Positions 1 to 13,600 of a stretch of DNA of 64,000 bases are shown piece after piece. The translations under genes and the position numbers were made by a program. Source of the DNA: Diospyros lotus (Eukaryota; Streptophyta; Magnoliopsida; Ericales; Ebenaceae); the NCBI RefSeq assembly GCF_014633365.1, contig NC_068344.1, positions 35,648,670 through 35,712,669 of the forward strand, in the 5' to 3' direction. Numbering within the stretch: the stretch's first letter is position 1; each line of letters begins with the position of its first letter. The notes under the pieces were generated by a model, which was not told the DNA's origin, did no database searches, and worked only from the letters and a program-made list of their open reading frames with translations.

Positions 1-559
1 AGTATGGTGTTGGAGAAGATATGCCTTTGAACTGGACTTTCTAACACTAGGGAGGGCAATGGTTAAGTAGCATTAACTGCACATCATTTTTAGACAATGT
101 GTATTTATTATATCTCATTTTATGACTTAAAATTTTTTGTTAGTGTTAAACAAATGCATTTATTACTATAAAATCAACCAATAGAAAATGTTCTCTGGCC
201 TAAAAATGATGAGGTGTAATAAATATAAATTGTCTGAAAACTGTGTATTTAATACTCAATCATTGCCACATTATCCTTCATAACATAATTATTTGGGTCA
301 AATTTTGGTAAAATAAGTCCACCAAATCTTATCCAGCCATCTGTCAATTAAATCTTGTGGACCCTGTTCGTCTTGAGTTTTGAAAGCTGAGCTTTAGTTG
401 CTTTTTTATACAATTAATACTATTGTCTGATTCTTGATGCCATGTTTCATTTCTGCGTTTCATAATGTATCAATTCTGATAATTGCAAATTATCACACCT
501 TTTTTGCTGAGCCCTGTTAAAATGTCATTCACCTTCTAACATACACTTACCACTGCCAG

Positions 560-1804
560 GTATCTGGCTCCGGAATATGCTTCTTCTGGTAAACTTACAG
601 AGAAGTCCGATGTTTTCTCATTTGGAGTCATGCTTCTGGAGTTGATTACTGGACGCCGACCTGTGGACTCATCCCATTCTTTCGTGGAAGATAGCTTGGT
701 AGATTGGGTGAGCAAATTGCTGCATATCTTTCCAAGCAATTGCTATATATATTGACATTTTAGAGCCGAGATTATATGAAAAACCTTTTCGTAATGTTCC
801 TTAGTATCCCAGGCTCTGATGAAAGCTTTTTATTTTTTATTTTTGGATAGGTGAAAGCTTTTTATTTCATTATATTTTGTTTTTGTCCTTTTCTTTTTTC
901 TTTTTTTTTTTAATTTCCACTTTCGAGATAACAAAATCACCTTCCTGCAGGCGAGGCCCTTGCTTACACGAGCTTTGGAAGACGGTAACTTTGATACCCT
1001 TGTTGACGCACGATTGCAAAGGAATTACAACCACAATGAGATGACTCGCATGGTTGCTTGTGCTGCTGCTTGCGTGCGTCATTCAGCACGACATCGACCA
1101 CGAATGAGCCAGGTAATTTTTCAATCAAATTGATGGTTTGTCTGCAGAAGCCAAGTTAAAACAATTTCAGCATCTCATGCACAATGATTGATCTGAATAC
1201 TGAATGGATCCAACACCCCTCCTCCCTCACCACCAATATAAACAAAGCAAAGAGAATAATGGTAGCCGATAAGCTCTGAATCATTGAGGCATTGTCATGA
1301 TGTCTGTTTTTGCATCGTGAAATGGTTCTTCAGTAGTAGATTTTTCCGTCACCTACTACAGAGGTCGCTGCAAGAGACGTTGGACTCGGGGTTTAATGTT
1401 TTCACGGTCATTTAGCGTCTTGAGGCTTCAGGGAAGGTGCTCACCCCTGAATGTGTACCCATCTTTAGGCTAGTTGATAACCATCAACATAAATTGTGCA
1501 GGTAGTACGGGCCTTAGAAGGGGATGTATCGTTGGCCGATCTTAATGAAGGAATCACACCTGGACACAGCACAGTCTTCAGTTCTTTCGAAAGCTCAGAC
1601 TATGACACTAACCAATACAAAGAGGGCATGAAGAAATTCAGGAAAATGGCCCTTGGCTCCCAGGAGTATGGCAGCAGTGGGCAGAGTGTTCCGACCAGTG
1701 AATATGGTTTATACCCATCTGGCTCAAGTAGCGAACACAACACCCGGGAGATGGAGATGAGAAAGATGAAGAAAGACAGTAGTGGGTTCAGTGGAAGCTC
1801 ATGA
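560..1804 (+). CDS. PERK-type receptor-like kinase, 3' end (partial)
   Basis: Last three exons of a proline-rich extensin-like receptor kinase (PERK), a plasma-membrane Ser/Thr kinase of the cell-wall sensing group. Exons: 560-707, 951-1112, 1502-1804 (stop 1802-1804), joined at GT-AG introns. The first exon starts inside the activation segment and encodes [20 protein letters not shown], then [14 protein letters not shown], i.e. kinase subdomains VIII-IX. The second holds [15 protein letters not shown] and ends with the RHRPRMSQ motif of subdomain XI. The last exon carries [17 protein letters not shown] and the PERK-specific tail with [14 protein letters not shown] and [11 protein letters not shown], which closely resembles PERK1. 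The proline-rich ectodomain, transmembrane helix and catalytic lobe lie left of the window. Positions 1-559 read as intron. Confidence 0.93.
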
Positions 1805-3288
1805 CAACCTCAAAATTCTCATAATCAATCAATTTGATTGCAGACAAGGCATGTCTAGTATGAGCTAACAACAAACACATTGTTTTTTTTTTTTTTCTTT
1901 CATTTTTCATAATTTATATTTTCCCTCTTGTATCTATTAATTAGGCTTATACATCTAAACAATTCAGGTACTGGGCCAATTCTTCTGTCTGGTGCTTGAG
2001 TGTTAGCTTGTTCATATCTGTTGGAAGGGTGCTTTAACTTGTGAATGAAAACTGTGACAGTTGGAGAGTAGCTGAGAAACTATTGTAAATTTTATGTGGA
2101 ATTATAATTGTATATACACACGTGTGTGTTCTGAAAGAGATTATGAGATCTGAAATTTATGTAATTGATTTCGCCTATTGGATGTAATTGATCCGTCTAG
2201 TAGAATTAATTGTAATTGTCGTCATTGTATATATATTTTGAATTTTTTTTTTATCTATATTTGCCTTAAACTGGGTTATGAATTAATTTTTAAATTTCAA
2301 ATTAAATCATTCTAACAAATGTGCTTTTATAAATTTGATTTTTATGAGAATAAAAATTAAAAAAATTTAAAATGAGAGGAAAACAAAAAAAAATGAAATT
2401 TAGCTGAGCTTACAAAAAAAATGAAAATTTTCAAGTTGAAAAATGAGGAAAGTGTTGAAATTCATTTTCAACCCACCTCTTTTATCTGTTTTGTCACTCT
2501 CCAGAGCTTTAAATGGCTTAAGAGCTGAACTGAAATTTGCTCTCTATTGCATTTTGTATATATTTTATATGTATTCAAGTATTTGGTGAATTATATTTTA
2601 AATATTTAATTAATAATTTTTATATCCGTGTATTTGATTATTTTGTATATTTGATTATATATTTTGTGTATCCATCTATTTAATTATTTTATGTATTTAA
2701 TTGTTGATTTGGTGTATGTGTGTTTCTAATTATTTTAATGTAATATGTATGTGTGTATCGTTTATATGTATATGTGTGTATTTGATTGTTGATTAAGTGT
2801 ATTTGATCAATTTTGTGTATCAGATATTTTTTCTAATGTAATGTTTTGAAGCTAATCCTAAAAATGAATGTCAAAATTATTTAATTAAATTATTTAATGT
2901 TGTATTTAAGATAATAATTATTATATCACAAGGAGAGTATTTATTTTTGTGATTTTTTATATAATTTGACCAATTAAATTTTGAATTATAAAAATATTTC
3001 AAATAATTTTGTTAAATAATCTTTTTAAAAAAATATTAGTAAATTTATTTACAAATATATTAGATATTATAAAAATTTAATATCGTTATATTTATTATTA
3101 AATTATCAAATAAATAATAAATTTTTAAATATAATTATTAAATAGAATTAAAATTTATTAATAAATAAGTGAGATAGAGAGTGAAATAAAAAAGAAAATA
3201 TGAATTGTGGTTGGAACATGTATAATTTTTGGATAAAATTAAAATAAAAATAAATTAAAAAAAAGAAAAAGAAAATGAGATAGGGAAG
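1805..3288. other. 3' UTR then AT-rich intergenic spacer
   Basis: The first few hundred bases are probably the kinase 3' UTR and downstream sequence. From about 2560 to 2830 there is a degenerate short repeat built on GTATTTGATT/TGTGTATTT units, and 2870-3270 is almost pure A/T. I see no gene, RNA or intact transposon here. Confidence 0.6.
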
Positions 3289-3459
3289 ATGGTTGGGGAT
3301 GTCCTTAAAACAAAACAAAAAGAAAAGGCTTTCTTTCACTTTGTTTTGCGTTCATCCACTTTCCAAACGCGGCCTCAGGCTTCCGCTCGGTGCATGCTAT
3401 CTTCGTCGACGGCTCCGAATGCTACACTGCGCCAGGTGCGCAGATTACGCAGCCTCCAT

Positions 3460-6400
3460 ATGGCGCGAGGCCTGGTCGTCTCTTCACAGTCCAAAACCAC
3501 TTCGAATCTCATACTAACCTCCATTTCTGGGGTTTCTTTACCAATCCGTTTCATAAAAATCCCTTTCTCGTCAAATCGCCGCCGCCGTGTCTCTCCCGTC
3601 AATTCTTTTTGTTCCGTTGCTTGCTCCCTTAGCAGTTGCTCCAGTGGACGAGATGATGCGCCAATTGACATTTCGAAGTACCGAGAAGCTTTCGCCAAGA
3701 GGATGGCCATGGCTGGCCTCAAACCTCATCATCGTATTGGTCAGTTACTGCACACTCTCTTTTCTATGTGTATACATTGCTCAGTTACACTCCGTTCTTT
3801 CAGTTGTAGTTTTTGGCTGAACTTTTGAAATTACAATGCTTGGAAAACTGAAAAAGCATTAATATGGTTTTGTTGAGTTTATTTGCTGGCGTTGTTTACT
3901 TTACTTTCTTTTTTTTTTTTAAATGGAAAATAGGCTATTGAGCCTATTGGTTATGGTTTTGATAAATTTGAGTTCAAGTTCTGTTTTTCCCTCAAATATT
4001 GGACTTGTAAGGAATGAAGAAGTTGAAAACGCAAATTTGCCCCTTTACTTTGGCTTTCGTTTCAGAACTTAAATGAAAACGATTTTTGGGAATTCTATGA
4101 GATGTTCGAAATCGTCCCGATTGGGTTTCACCTCTTATTGTCTCTTCTATGCGCTGCTTTTGGAAATCGGTTTTCTCTTTTCCTTTGGGAGAGGGGGGGC
4201 TGGATGAACCAAAGACCTTGAAGGGAAACCAATGAATATACAGTAATGTTAACCAAATATTCAAAACTGTTCTTGTTTGCTTTCCTCTGTTTCATCCATA
4301 GTAAGTGAAGGAGAAATAATTTTTAGTTTTTCTTACTTTTCAGCTCTTGGAGTTTCTGGTGGCCCTGATAGCATGGCTCTATGCATATTGGCTGCCAGTT
4401 GGAAAACCAATGGCCCTAATGCTGCTGGAGGCCAGGGAAGGGGGTTCATTGATGGGCTTTTGGCAATAATAGTTGATCATGGATTGCGCGCTGAAAGTAA
4501 AGAAGAGGCCAACACTGTGTGTTGTCGAGTTTTGGATTTGGGTATATAGACTTGCCCTTTTGTTTATGGGTTTGGATATCCACTGGTGCAATAGAAAGTT
4601 AATACAGGATTCATGTAGGAATCAGATGTGAGATCGTGCACTGTGTATGGTCCGATGGTAGACCAAAGAAAGGCCACTTGCAAGAAGCAGCTCGTGACAG
4701 GAGGTAGTTTCTCAAAATATTAATGTATCTGCTACTGGGGATGTTTTTGTTCCCTTGATGATATGTTTGTTTTCATTTTTAATGTGTAGATGCTTCAGAC
4801 TCTTTCTTTTGCTCCAATGATAGCTTTTCCACTGACGTGTCATTCTTTTGCCTGACAATAATATCATTTTTATGGGCCGCTTAAAAAATATGCAGGTATC
4901 AAAGTTTTCAAAATGTCTGTATGCAATATCAAATAGGCGTGTTACTAACTGCTCACCATGCAGATGACCAGGTTTGTTACAGCATAATTTTGATGTGTTT
5001 GGTGATGTCTTCATTGAAAAAAGAAACAAGTTACACGTTTGTCATGCATGTAGGTAAATTTTGGTAGAAGAATGCACTGCCCTTTCTTTCTTTCACTTTT
5101 TGGTTATTTTTTATTTGTAATTGATAATGGAAAATAATGCAAAATATCTTGATTGCCTAAAAAAGCATTGAGTTGAAGGCTTCGCAAAGATGATAGATGT
5201 ATAGTGATTGTAAAGTGCATCTGCAGGCCGAGTTGTTCATTCTTAGACTATCTCGCAACAGTGGTGTGCTTGGACTTGCTGGGATGCCATTTGTCTCTGA
5301 ATTGTACCCTAGAGATCCAAATTCAAATGGTGAAACTCTGAATAATCATGGTATTTTACTAGTGCGACCGCTCCTGGAGTTCTCAAAAGGGGATATGTAC
5401 AAGGTGTGTCATGTTCAATTGTATGGCTAGTAATATTAGAAATTTCTTTCTAGCATATTATCTCTGAAGTAGTTAGCAAAAGAGAGCTCTGATTTGGATT
5501 CCTAGTTTCTTGTAGTAAATGGGGAAAATTAGTCTAACTTTTTTCATTACTCCACTTCCATTGTATGTAAACCTATACGACTGGAATTGGAAATCAAGTC
5601 CTATAAATTACATCTGGAGTTGTTTTTCATTTTCATTGAAAAGTTTAAATTGAGGCAACTTGAAGTGAACTTTTAAATATATATGCTATTTTCCACTTTT
5701 ATTTTGAGTTGAATGAGTATTTTTACTATTGCAGATTTGTCAAGGGGCTAAGCAAGAATGGGTGGAGGATCCAACAAATCAAAGTCCACTATTTGCTCGA
5801 AATAGGATCCGGATGGCACTGAAAAAATTATCATCATGTAAGTGGTGGCAGATATACAGCTTGGACAAATGGACATTTTTTTACTTATATAAACATTGCT
5901 GTAGAAATTCAAGTAGTCTGCTTTAAGATATTATGTTTGCATGCAAAATCTTCTTTTCCATGACTTCTTCTGTCAAGGCTCTGGCTGACTTGGCTTTGAG
6001 CTAATTATTTCTTATACCAATTTTGGTACCTTTTTTTCTTTTGCTTATGTGGTTGTCCACTGACTTCATATCATCGAGCAGAAGTGTGCAAGTGTCTTAA
6101 TACATGTCTTTCTTATTTTGCAGCTGCTTTCAATTCTGATTTACAGGCTGTTATTTCTTCATGTCGAAGGACACGCTTGTATGTTGATCATATTTGTTGT
6201 AATTTGATAAATCAGTCTGTGACCGTCATGGCTGTAAGTATGTTGTTTTTATTTTTATTTTTGGAATACATTGGCTGACCTATGTGTGGCAATTTACTTC
6301 TGATGTTCCTATTACATGGTTTCCTATTGTTCATACACTAATTCATTTTAATAATAAAAAATTATTTGAATAGGAAACTTTTAAGCAATTTACTTTATCT

Positions 6401-9238
6401 TTATCCGTTTTCAAAATCTAACAAAATGGAATAAGAATTTTCTGCAATTAAGCTATGTGCTACCTCAAGAAATGGTGTTATTTTTAACTGAGTGAATATA
6501 TATAATCCTTTGTCCTACCAGATAAAAAATATAAGGAAATATGAAAGCTTCCAAAGAAAATTAAGAAATCTGATTCACTGATCTCTTGCTTTCTCTTGGT
6601 GCCAGCAAGGATACGCTGTTATTAGCCTGGATAGCCTCAACCCATCAAAGCTTGAGGACATATATCTCTCAAGGTTCATTGCCTTGATACTGCAGGTAGT
6701 CTGATTCTTAAATTACTTGATATTTCTTACAAAATTTAAATAGTCATACCAAAACTAGTAGTCTGAATGAATTTTTTTGAATGCAACTGCCAATGCTATT
6801 GTTCATCGTTTCTCAGTTCATTTCACAAAGGCACAGACCTGTCCGTGGTAGTGCTTTAAAGTTGCTTTTGGATTATTTTTGCAGTTTCCCATGCAAGGTA
6901 ATTCTGATTCATTACTGGTTTATTAATTCTCTATTTACTTTGTGATCCAAATGTTAAATAGAGCAAACCCTGAAAGTAAGTTGAAACATAGATATTCACT
7001 ATATTGCACAAAGTTTGTTAACAAAAAAATGGTCAACCTGAAAATTTTCTGCATAATTGAGAACTATGCACAAGGACAATCCTCTGTTATAGGTTACAAC
7101 CATGGACAATGACCGTGCCGAAGTAGTTTTAGTCCTGGTGTTGCATCATTTTGTGTTAGCAGGCTATTCACTGTTAGTATCAACTTGTAGTTAGTTGCAT
7201 CATTTTGTATTAGTAGGCTATAGTATAAACTTGTAGTTAATATTACATTGCATTTTGGTCACATAGGGGTTCTGGAGCAACCTGTTCCTTAAAATTAGTT
7301 TGTCTCAATTGTCAAATACCAAAAACTGGCAGAAAGGCAACTTGTTCCTGCTGTTCATGAAGTTTTAGGCAGTAGGATAAAGCAACCTTAGAGAATATAC
7401 ATTAAATGTACTTTTCTGGTGATTTTGAATTGAATATGGAAGCTATTCTGAAGTACAGAACTGAATTATCAGTTTTTTTATGTGGCTGGCATCTTGCTTT
7501 TTTTATTTAAGTTTTATGCACAAATTTTACCTTTTACAATATTGATTATTATATATTTTTTTAATTCACATTTTTTATCATTCTCATGTTGCAGACTTCT
7601 TTTACTGCAGCTGGGTGTTACCTTTGTCCAGCTCCTGGTTCTAAAGGCACAAAGGTCCTGGTTTGTTGTTCTGTTGATTCTTCTTTGCCTTTGAAGATGG
7701 AGGTGTTCCACAAACTTTCTTATGAAGGACACGTGCATGATTTTCTGTGTGAGGTATCACAGATAATATCAGATGGAAAATCATCTGGCGATACCTTGAT
7801 TATGGATGCCTCAGATATCCATTTTTTGGATGTAAGATCTTATGAATCTGTTTTAGTTGAAGCAAGAAGACTCAAAATTCTCAGTGAGTCTACCTTTAGG
7901 AACATTCTTTCATTGCAGATAGATGAAACCAAACATTTCAGGTCCAAAACTGAGGAGATGTCTGATTATGAGTTAAAAAATAATGGGGAACCGGCAAGTA
8001 CTTCGATGAGCAAAGAACTTAAGCCTGGATACATTGGTTATTTTATGAATAGATTCTGGGTTAGTTGGGAACCAATTGAGAGAATTGCCTTGGACAGTTA
8101 CTCCCTAGATGAGGCTAGTGGAGACCTAGATTTGGGAGGGGGAAGCCAGCATTACTATTGCAGGTCTTGTCTAGTTGGTCACGACAAGGGAGTTAAGGTG
8201 CGCCACATGATCGATGCTGATTGGTTGTATCTTGCCAAGTTGTCAGAGTATCATCTAGATGAGTCTAAAAAACAGAGAATTCTCTACACTGATAAAAGAG
8301 AGCAAATGGTGGAAAAGAAGAAATTATGTTCAGATTATGCACAGTTAAATGCAGTAAGGGCCCTCAAGTTATTGAAGTCTGTATCAGTTGCTGCAAGAAG
8401 AGGCCTGCCTGTACTAGTCAATTCTCAAGGACAATTACTAAGTATTCCGGTATGTATACAGTACATGACTTTTCCTGTTTTCTTTCGTTTTGGCAAACTG
8501 GTTATTTCTGCAACCTGGCTATATTGATGGCATCTGACTTGCCATGTGTCAACCTACTCCCATTACTTGTTCTCATTACATGGCATACATCAAAACCAAA
8601 ATTCAAAACCTATCTTCTGGGAAGAGAGCTTGCCTAGGAACAAATAGATGCTCCATTGAAGCATTTTGGCTGGGATTTTTTAGCATAGGTGGTACACATG
8701 CTATAGAACATGGCATACACCTGTAACCGTCACAAAATAATGAATTTAGCTATCCTAATGTTATTTTCATATTTGTTCTCCTAAGATTGTTATCTTTGAA
8801 GGGGAAAAAACTAAATATATTAAACTAAGTTATAGATGGTAAGAGTTTTTATCCTTGACAAATTGTAAAAATTGGTCCTTATGTTTTGAGAACTGTGTTT
8901 TTATTTTATTAATTTGAAGAAATAATCATTTTGTTAAATATATAATTGTCAATAAGAAAATAGGTTAAGAGGTATCCAGGAAACTCATTATATATGAGTT
9001 TACCCAAGTTGTAGATGTGCACCTATATATATGTGTATATTTTTTCTCTAAATTCTTCTTGAATTGCTTTGTGAATGATTCAGAATTATTAAAGTTGTCA
9101 TTTGAGACTTAATGGGTTTCTCTCTTTTTCCTTTCTCTTCTTCAGAGTGTTGGTTTCAAGCACTGCCCCTGCTTGACAGTGTCTGCTACCTTTAAGCCAA
9201 GAGTGCCGCTTGGTGGGGGCTATAGTTCCTTTATCTAG
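3460..9238 (+). CDS. tRNA(Ile)-lysidine synthase, plastid-type (TilS)
   Basis: ATP-dependent enzyme that converts the wobble C34 of a CAU-anticodon isoleucine tRNA to lysidine; in plants it is nuclear encoded and expected in the chloroplast. Exons: 3460-3739, 4344-4541, 4619-4703, 4896-4971, 5227-5403, 5735-5837, 6124-6233, 6606-6695, 6817-6897, 7595-8449, 9146-9238; 2148 nt, 715 aa, every junction in frame. The N-terminus is rich in Ser/Arg and acidic-poor, fitting a transit peptide. The N-type ATP-pyrophosphatase P-loop SGGPDS is at residues 98-103, followed by IIVDHGLRAES and LLTAHHADDQAELFILRLSR, the core family motifs; WVEDPTNQSPLFARNRIR follows. The large exon 10 (285 codons) is a plant-type C-terminal extension I cannot assign a fold to. 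Start chosen at 3460 (cATGGCG, good context); in-frame ATGs also exist at 3394 and 3289. Confidence 0.93.
7120..7245 (+). repeat. Intronic tandem duplication in the TilS gene
   Basis: Two adjacent, slightly diverged copies of a unit containing GTTGCATCATTTTGT, TTAGNAGGCTAT and AACTTGTAGTTA, lying in intron 9 of the lysidine synthase gene. No function is suggested. Confidence 0.6.
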
Positions 9239-9742
9239 CCTAGGGAAGACTGTAGAGGGGGATTTTGACATATCTTGAGCCACATAAATGGCATGTGGTA
9301 GAAGAAACGAATCTTCAAGCACATCCAGAAAGTTTTGATAGGTAATTTCCGAAGTATCCATCTTTGTATCCTCTTATTTCATGTTTGATGTTCTATTCAT
9401 CCACGTCTGCACGCTGATCGAGCTGAGCTCTACTGGTTGAAAACAGTTATGTAATCTTAGGGTCAATAAAATCTAAATTCTTAGGATTCTTATTGCTAGA
9501 TATGACCTTTCTTTCAGCTCTAAAAATGCTCTTTCCTTTGTCTCTGTACACTAGCAAGTCTTGAGGAATCCTAGGGTCAAAACGAGAAAACTCATCTTTC
9601 AACTCAATTGAAATTTATGGAATTTGAGTTGCTCTTGTCATATTTCCTTTCTGGGAATTTTGCAAGATTGTTCTGATCCCTGAAGAAGAACAAGAATACA
9701 GAAAAACAACTGCAATCTGAAGAAGAATACAGAAAACAACTG
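9239..9742. other. Convergent 3' region between TilS and Mpv17 genes
   Basis: Both flanking genes end here, tail to tail, so this 504-bp stretch is probably their two 3' UTRs. No independent gene is seen. Confidence 0.6.
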
Positions 9743-10815
9743 TTATGTGCCCGGGTTTTCTCGTTGCTTCATAGGCATGAGTGTCGCGAACCATTGCTTC
9801 CAAGCTGCATCTTTCTGTTGCTCCATCCACGACAAGAAAGCACTGTCGAGCAAGCAGAAGATGTTGACGTACAGAAGCTGGTACCTCACAGGAACATACC
9901 GGAAGTTGGCAACCTGAGCGATAGGCCACACGCCGCCCTCCAGAACCAGGGCCGGAAGGAGATCCCTTTTCACATCTTCCTTCACTTGACCGGCACTCTT
10001 GCCGGCGGCGAATCCGATGTATGTGAAGAACACAAGCAGATTAAAAGGGCCAAAAATAAGGCTATCCATTGCCACTTTGGCTCCTACAAACCGGAGAGAC
10101 TTTGGCTGGAGTTGAAGCTTTAGCTTAATGAATCTGTCCAAGCCTTCATACCTATAGCGCCCAAACCTTAGCTTAGGGGTTTTGATTTGAATGATAGACA
10201 GTGGAATGAAACAATTGAACAAGTATCTAATAAAAGAGGTAAGAGGAAAACTAGTTCATAGACATGACCAGTGAACTAACCAGAAGTGGCCAGCTGGTCC
10301 GATGAAGCCGAACCCGAACATGCTTGTGATGGCTACCCGTTTCCAGTCGATCTTGAACTCTTCATTTTCACACTGGTCCAATGAAGCCAAATTCCGTGAA
10401 CCCAGAAAAAAGCTTAAAACAAACATTTCAATGTCTCAACCGCAGAAGCAGAATCACACAGCTGAAGCAGAAAGATGCAGAAACTTCCACCAAGACAAAA
10501 CCCCATCCCAGAAATTAGTGGGTACATTCAAACAGATACCCATGAAAGAACAGCAAAATCCCAAATCAAAAATCGAATTACATACACTAAATATGTAGAA
10601 AAATAGGTTGGGGAAGCAATAATTTTGGGGTATATGAATGGTGCTTGGTGCAGAGCACTTACAGAGATTTGAAGGTGCTTTCTGGCCGTGGAGTGAGTGA
10701 TGGATTGGGCAACAATATTGCCGACGCTCCATAGAATGCCGGAGCTGAGGGCCTGGGTTTTGAGTGGGTGAACGGACAAGCAATTCTGATACCAATTCCA
10801 TAGCTTCAACATCAT
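9743..10815 (-). CDS. Mpv17/PMP22 family membrane protein
   Basis: Small integral membrane protein of the Mpv17/PMP22 family, whose members sit in peroxisomal, mitochondrial inner or plastid membranes. Exons on the minus strand: 10815-10663, 10372-10281, 10151-9743; 654 nt, 217 aa. The N-terminus MMLKLWNWYQNCLSVHPLKT is the usual short family start. Exon 2 ends in GFGFIGPAGHFW and exon 3 continues with YEGLDRFI, the conserved GPxxHxWYxxLD block. The C-terminal signature is present as FRYVPVRYQLLYVNIFCLLD then SAFLSW. Hydrophobic stretches around VAMDSLIFGPFNLLVFFTYI fit membrane helices. ATG at 10815 is the first in frame; another is the next codon. The exact organelle cannot be told from the sequence. 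Confidence 0.9.
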
Positions 10816-10849
10816 TTTTCCCACCTCGGAATGACGGCGGCGGCAATGG

Positions 10850-13600
10850 CTAAGGTGGTAGAATTAGAATGAGATGAGAGGGAGATGGTGTTTGTTAGGA
10901 CCACCGTGTCAGGTGGCCTGAGGCCATGCATCAATCTATCTATCTATCTATGGGCATAATTTTCAATTTTTGAATGTAAAGAATTTAAATAATACATTGA
11001 AATAAAGCTAAGTTAGTTGATGACTGTTCAAATTATTTTATTGTCTCCAAAATGATTTTTTTTTAACAAGGAAATCGAGAGATTTTTTTCACATAATAAC
11101 TTTTGGTTCAGACTGTCACATCTTCTTTCTATAAATCGTGGTCCATCTGCCCGGGCTAACTGACTAAACAGGTAAGTTCGGATCAAAATCTGGGCCTTGA
11201 CCCTTTGGATAGAAACAAATAATATATTGTGTAATAATTTAGATTAAAATTTATAATTTTACGGTTGCTCAAGTTTTTAAATGTATGTGGAGAATCAAGT
11301 TTTTAAATGTATGTGGAGAATCATTTATGCGGGATTGTCTTCAAAATGTTAGGTGATAAATTATAAAGTATATACTAATGTATATATTATAATACACTAA
11401 AATATGGACACTGATAGAATACCAAAAACACATAGGGACACATCCTTTTGTTTAAATATTTTATAATTTATATAAATTTTTTATTTATATTTAGCATTCC
11501 ATTCGAGCCCATCTGAATTTGAGAATTAAATGGGCCTTGGGCCTTGGTGTGAAGCCCAACTATAACCTGACAATTTGACCCAGCAGGGGATTGCACTAAT
11601 CAACCACTCATTGATAATTTCAACTTTACTACATTTTGACCCAAAGCAAAAAAATAATTGTAAAATGTCAAGTCCATTTACTTTTTTGGGGTCAATTTGT
11701 ATAATTTAAATACATTTATAATTTAAAAATTTAAAATTTTGTATATTTATTTGAATCTGTCATTTAATTGCCCCTAATAGAAAAGTATTTTGCATTTGAT
11801 GATAATTCCAAACAATAAAAAATCAACCAATAAAAGTTTCAGAAATTCGAAATATGAATTTTTTTTGTTTGGAAGTATCCCCAAAAGGTCGTGTGGTAGG
11901 GCAAGCCCCGCGTCCACCAAAGGCTTGTGGTAGCCAGCCAGCATACCCTACAGAAGGTCAAAAAGGTAATTATTCGGATGCCCTTGGCCTATGGTTACTT
12001 ATCATTTGAACCCTCCATGCCACATGGAGTGGCACTTACACCCTTGGAATGCCATGCCAGCAATTTATCCTTAAAAAGTTTCACTACTTGTACAATATCT
12101 CTACCTACAAACTCTTTTTAGGAATGATACATTAAGAAATTGAATCGAGTAAGATATATATTTAAATAGTATTTGTTAATTAAGATATAGGTTAAAAAAA
12201 ATAAAATATGAAAACTATTTCAGATAAAAGTATTTTTATCTTAAAAATATCTTAAAATGTGTTTGTTAAATTTATCTAATAATCTTTAAAAAAAATTACG
12301 TGATTTCTTATCTAGAATTGTTTGTATAAATTTATCTCTCATTTCATTTATATAAATTTATTTTGAATCTTATAAAAAAAAAAAAAAAGACCTAGAGTCC
12401 TCTAATGCATTCTAAAAAATTTAACAAATAATTTGATAAAAAAATTTAAAATTTTTTTCAGTCTTATTTTGATAATTTCATATCTTGATTTGAAAAATAT
12501 TTCAATTTTATTTTACTCATTTTAACAAATGCTACACTAAAATCTTCTTAATAGTATCATAGTTTCTTTTCTATTAAACTAGCGATTTAATGTTCACACA
12601 ACAAATTAGACTACAAGGTGTAATAGAAATATAGTGAAAGCACTCTTTTGGAATACTTGAACTTGAAATGGGTAGGTCAAGCAGGCTAGGTTAGATTAGG
12701 CCTATTGTTTAGCGTTTCTTTAACGAGCTAGGGTGCCTGATTTGTTGTGGAATGGACTAAAATTAGACTCAACCTAGTAATTATACCAAAAACTTGATTT
12801 ATTTTCGTGAACATATCTAAAATAAGTTATGTCGAGCTTGGGTTCGAGAGCAAGGAGTCCAACTCATTACAACAAAATATTTATTTTCTATACAAAAAGC
12901 CATGAGCACGGCAAAAGTCTGGCAAGCTAACCCAATTTTAAAGTAATTTGAGAATAATTTTTAAAAATATAAGTATTTAATTAATATATAAGATATAAAA
13001 TATTTTTAAAAATATAAATTCTACTTGTAGAATAAAAATTTAGAACTTAAAAGTAAAAAGTTTGAAAATTGAAACTTTTAATTTTAAAAGTAGTCTTAAG
13101 TTTTATAAATATTTAAATTATAAAAGTTACCTCATATTTTGAATTCAACTCCAACTATTGTGTATGACATATATATTTATTTATATATTTAGATTTTTTT
13201 AAAGTAATAATGATATTTTGTAAAAGATATACATTTTCTTGTAAAAAAATTATTTGAAATTTATTGATTATCATTGTAAATTTATGACATTGATATAAAA
13301 ATTTTAAAATATTAGAATTAAATTAAATGGTGAACCAAGTTGAGCCCGACCAGTTTCAATAATAAGTTGGGTTAGGAACTGCAAGTCATTTGACATCTCT
13401 AATTTAAGATTTTTTTAAGTATATTAATACTTTTACTATTTAAGCTACCACTATAATAATAGTAAGATGACAATGTAGCAATTTTCTTATGCAACTTTAT
13501 AATCTGTAAATATGAACAGTTTATTTTTCTTTTTTTGCTTTTAGGGTTTCTTATAAACTTTATTATGTACAAGTCCATCCCTAATTTCAATTAATTTATG
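10850..13600. other. AT-rich intergenic region, no gene seen
   Basis: Upstream of the Mpv17 gene is an ATCT microsatellite (about 10931-10951). A perfect 26-bp duplication containing AAGTTTTTAAATGTATGTGG occurs near 11270-11325. The segment 11880-12070 has more balanced base composition, and 12650-12900 also stands out from the surrounding A/T, so both may be old transposon pieces, but I recognise no coding or terminal motif in either. The rest is low-complexity A/T. Confidence 0.5.
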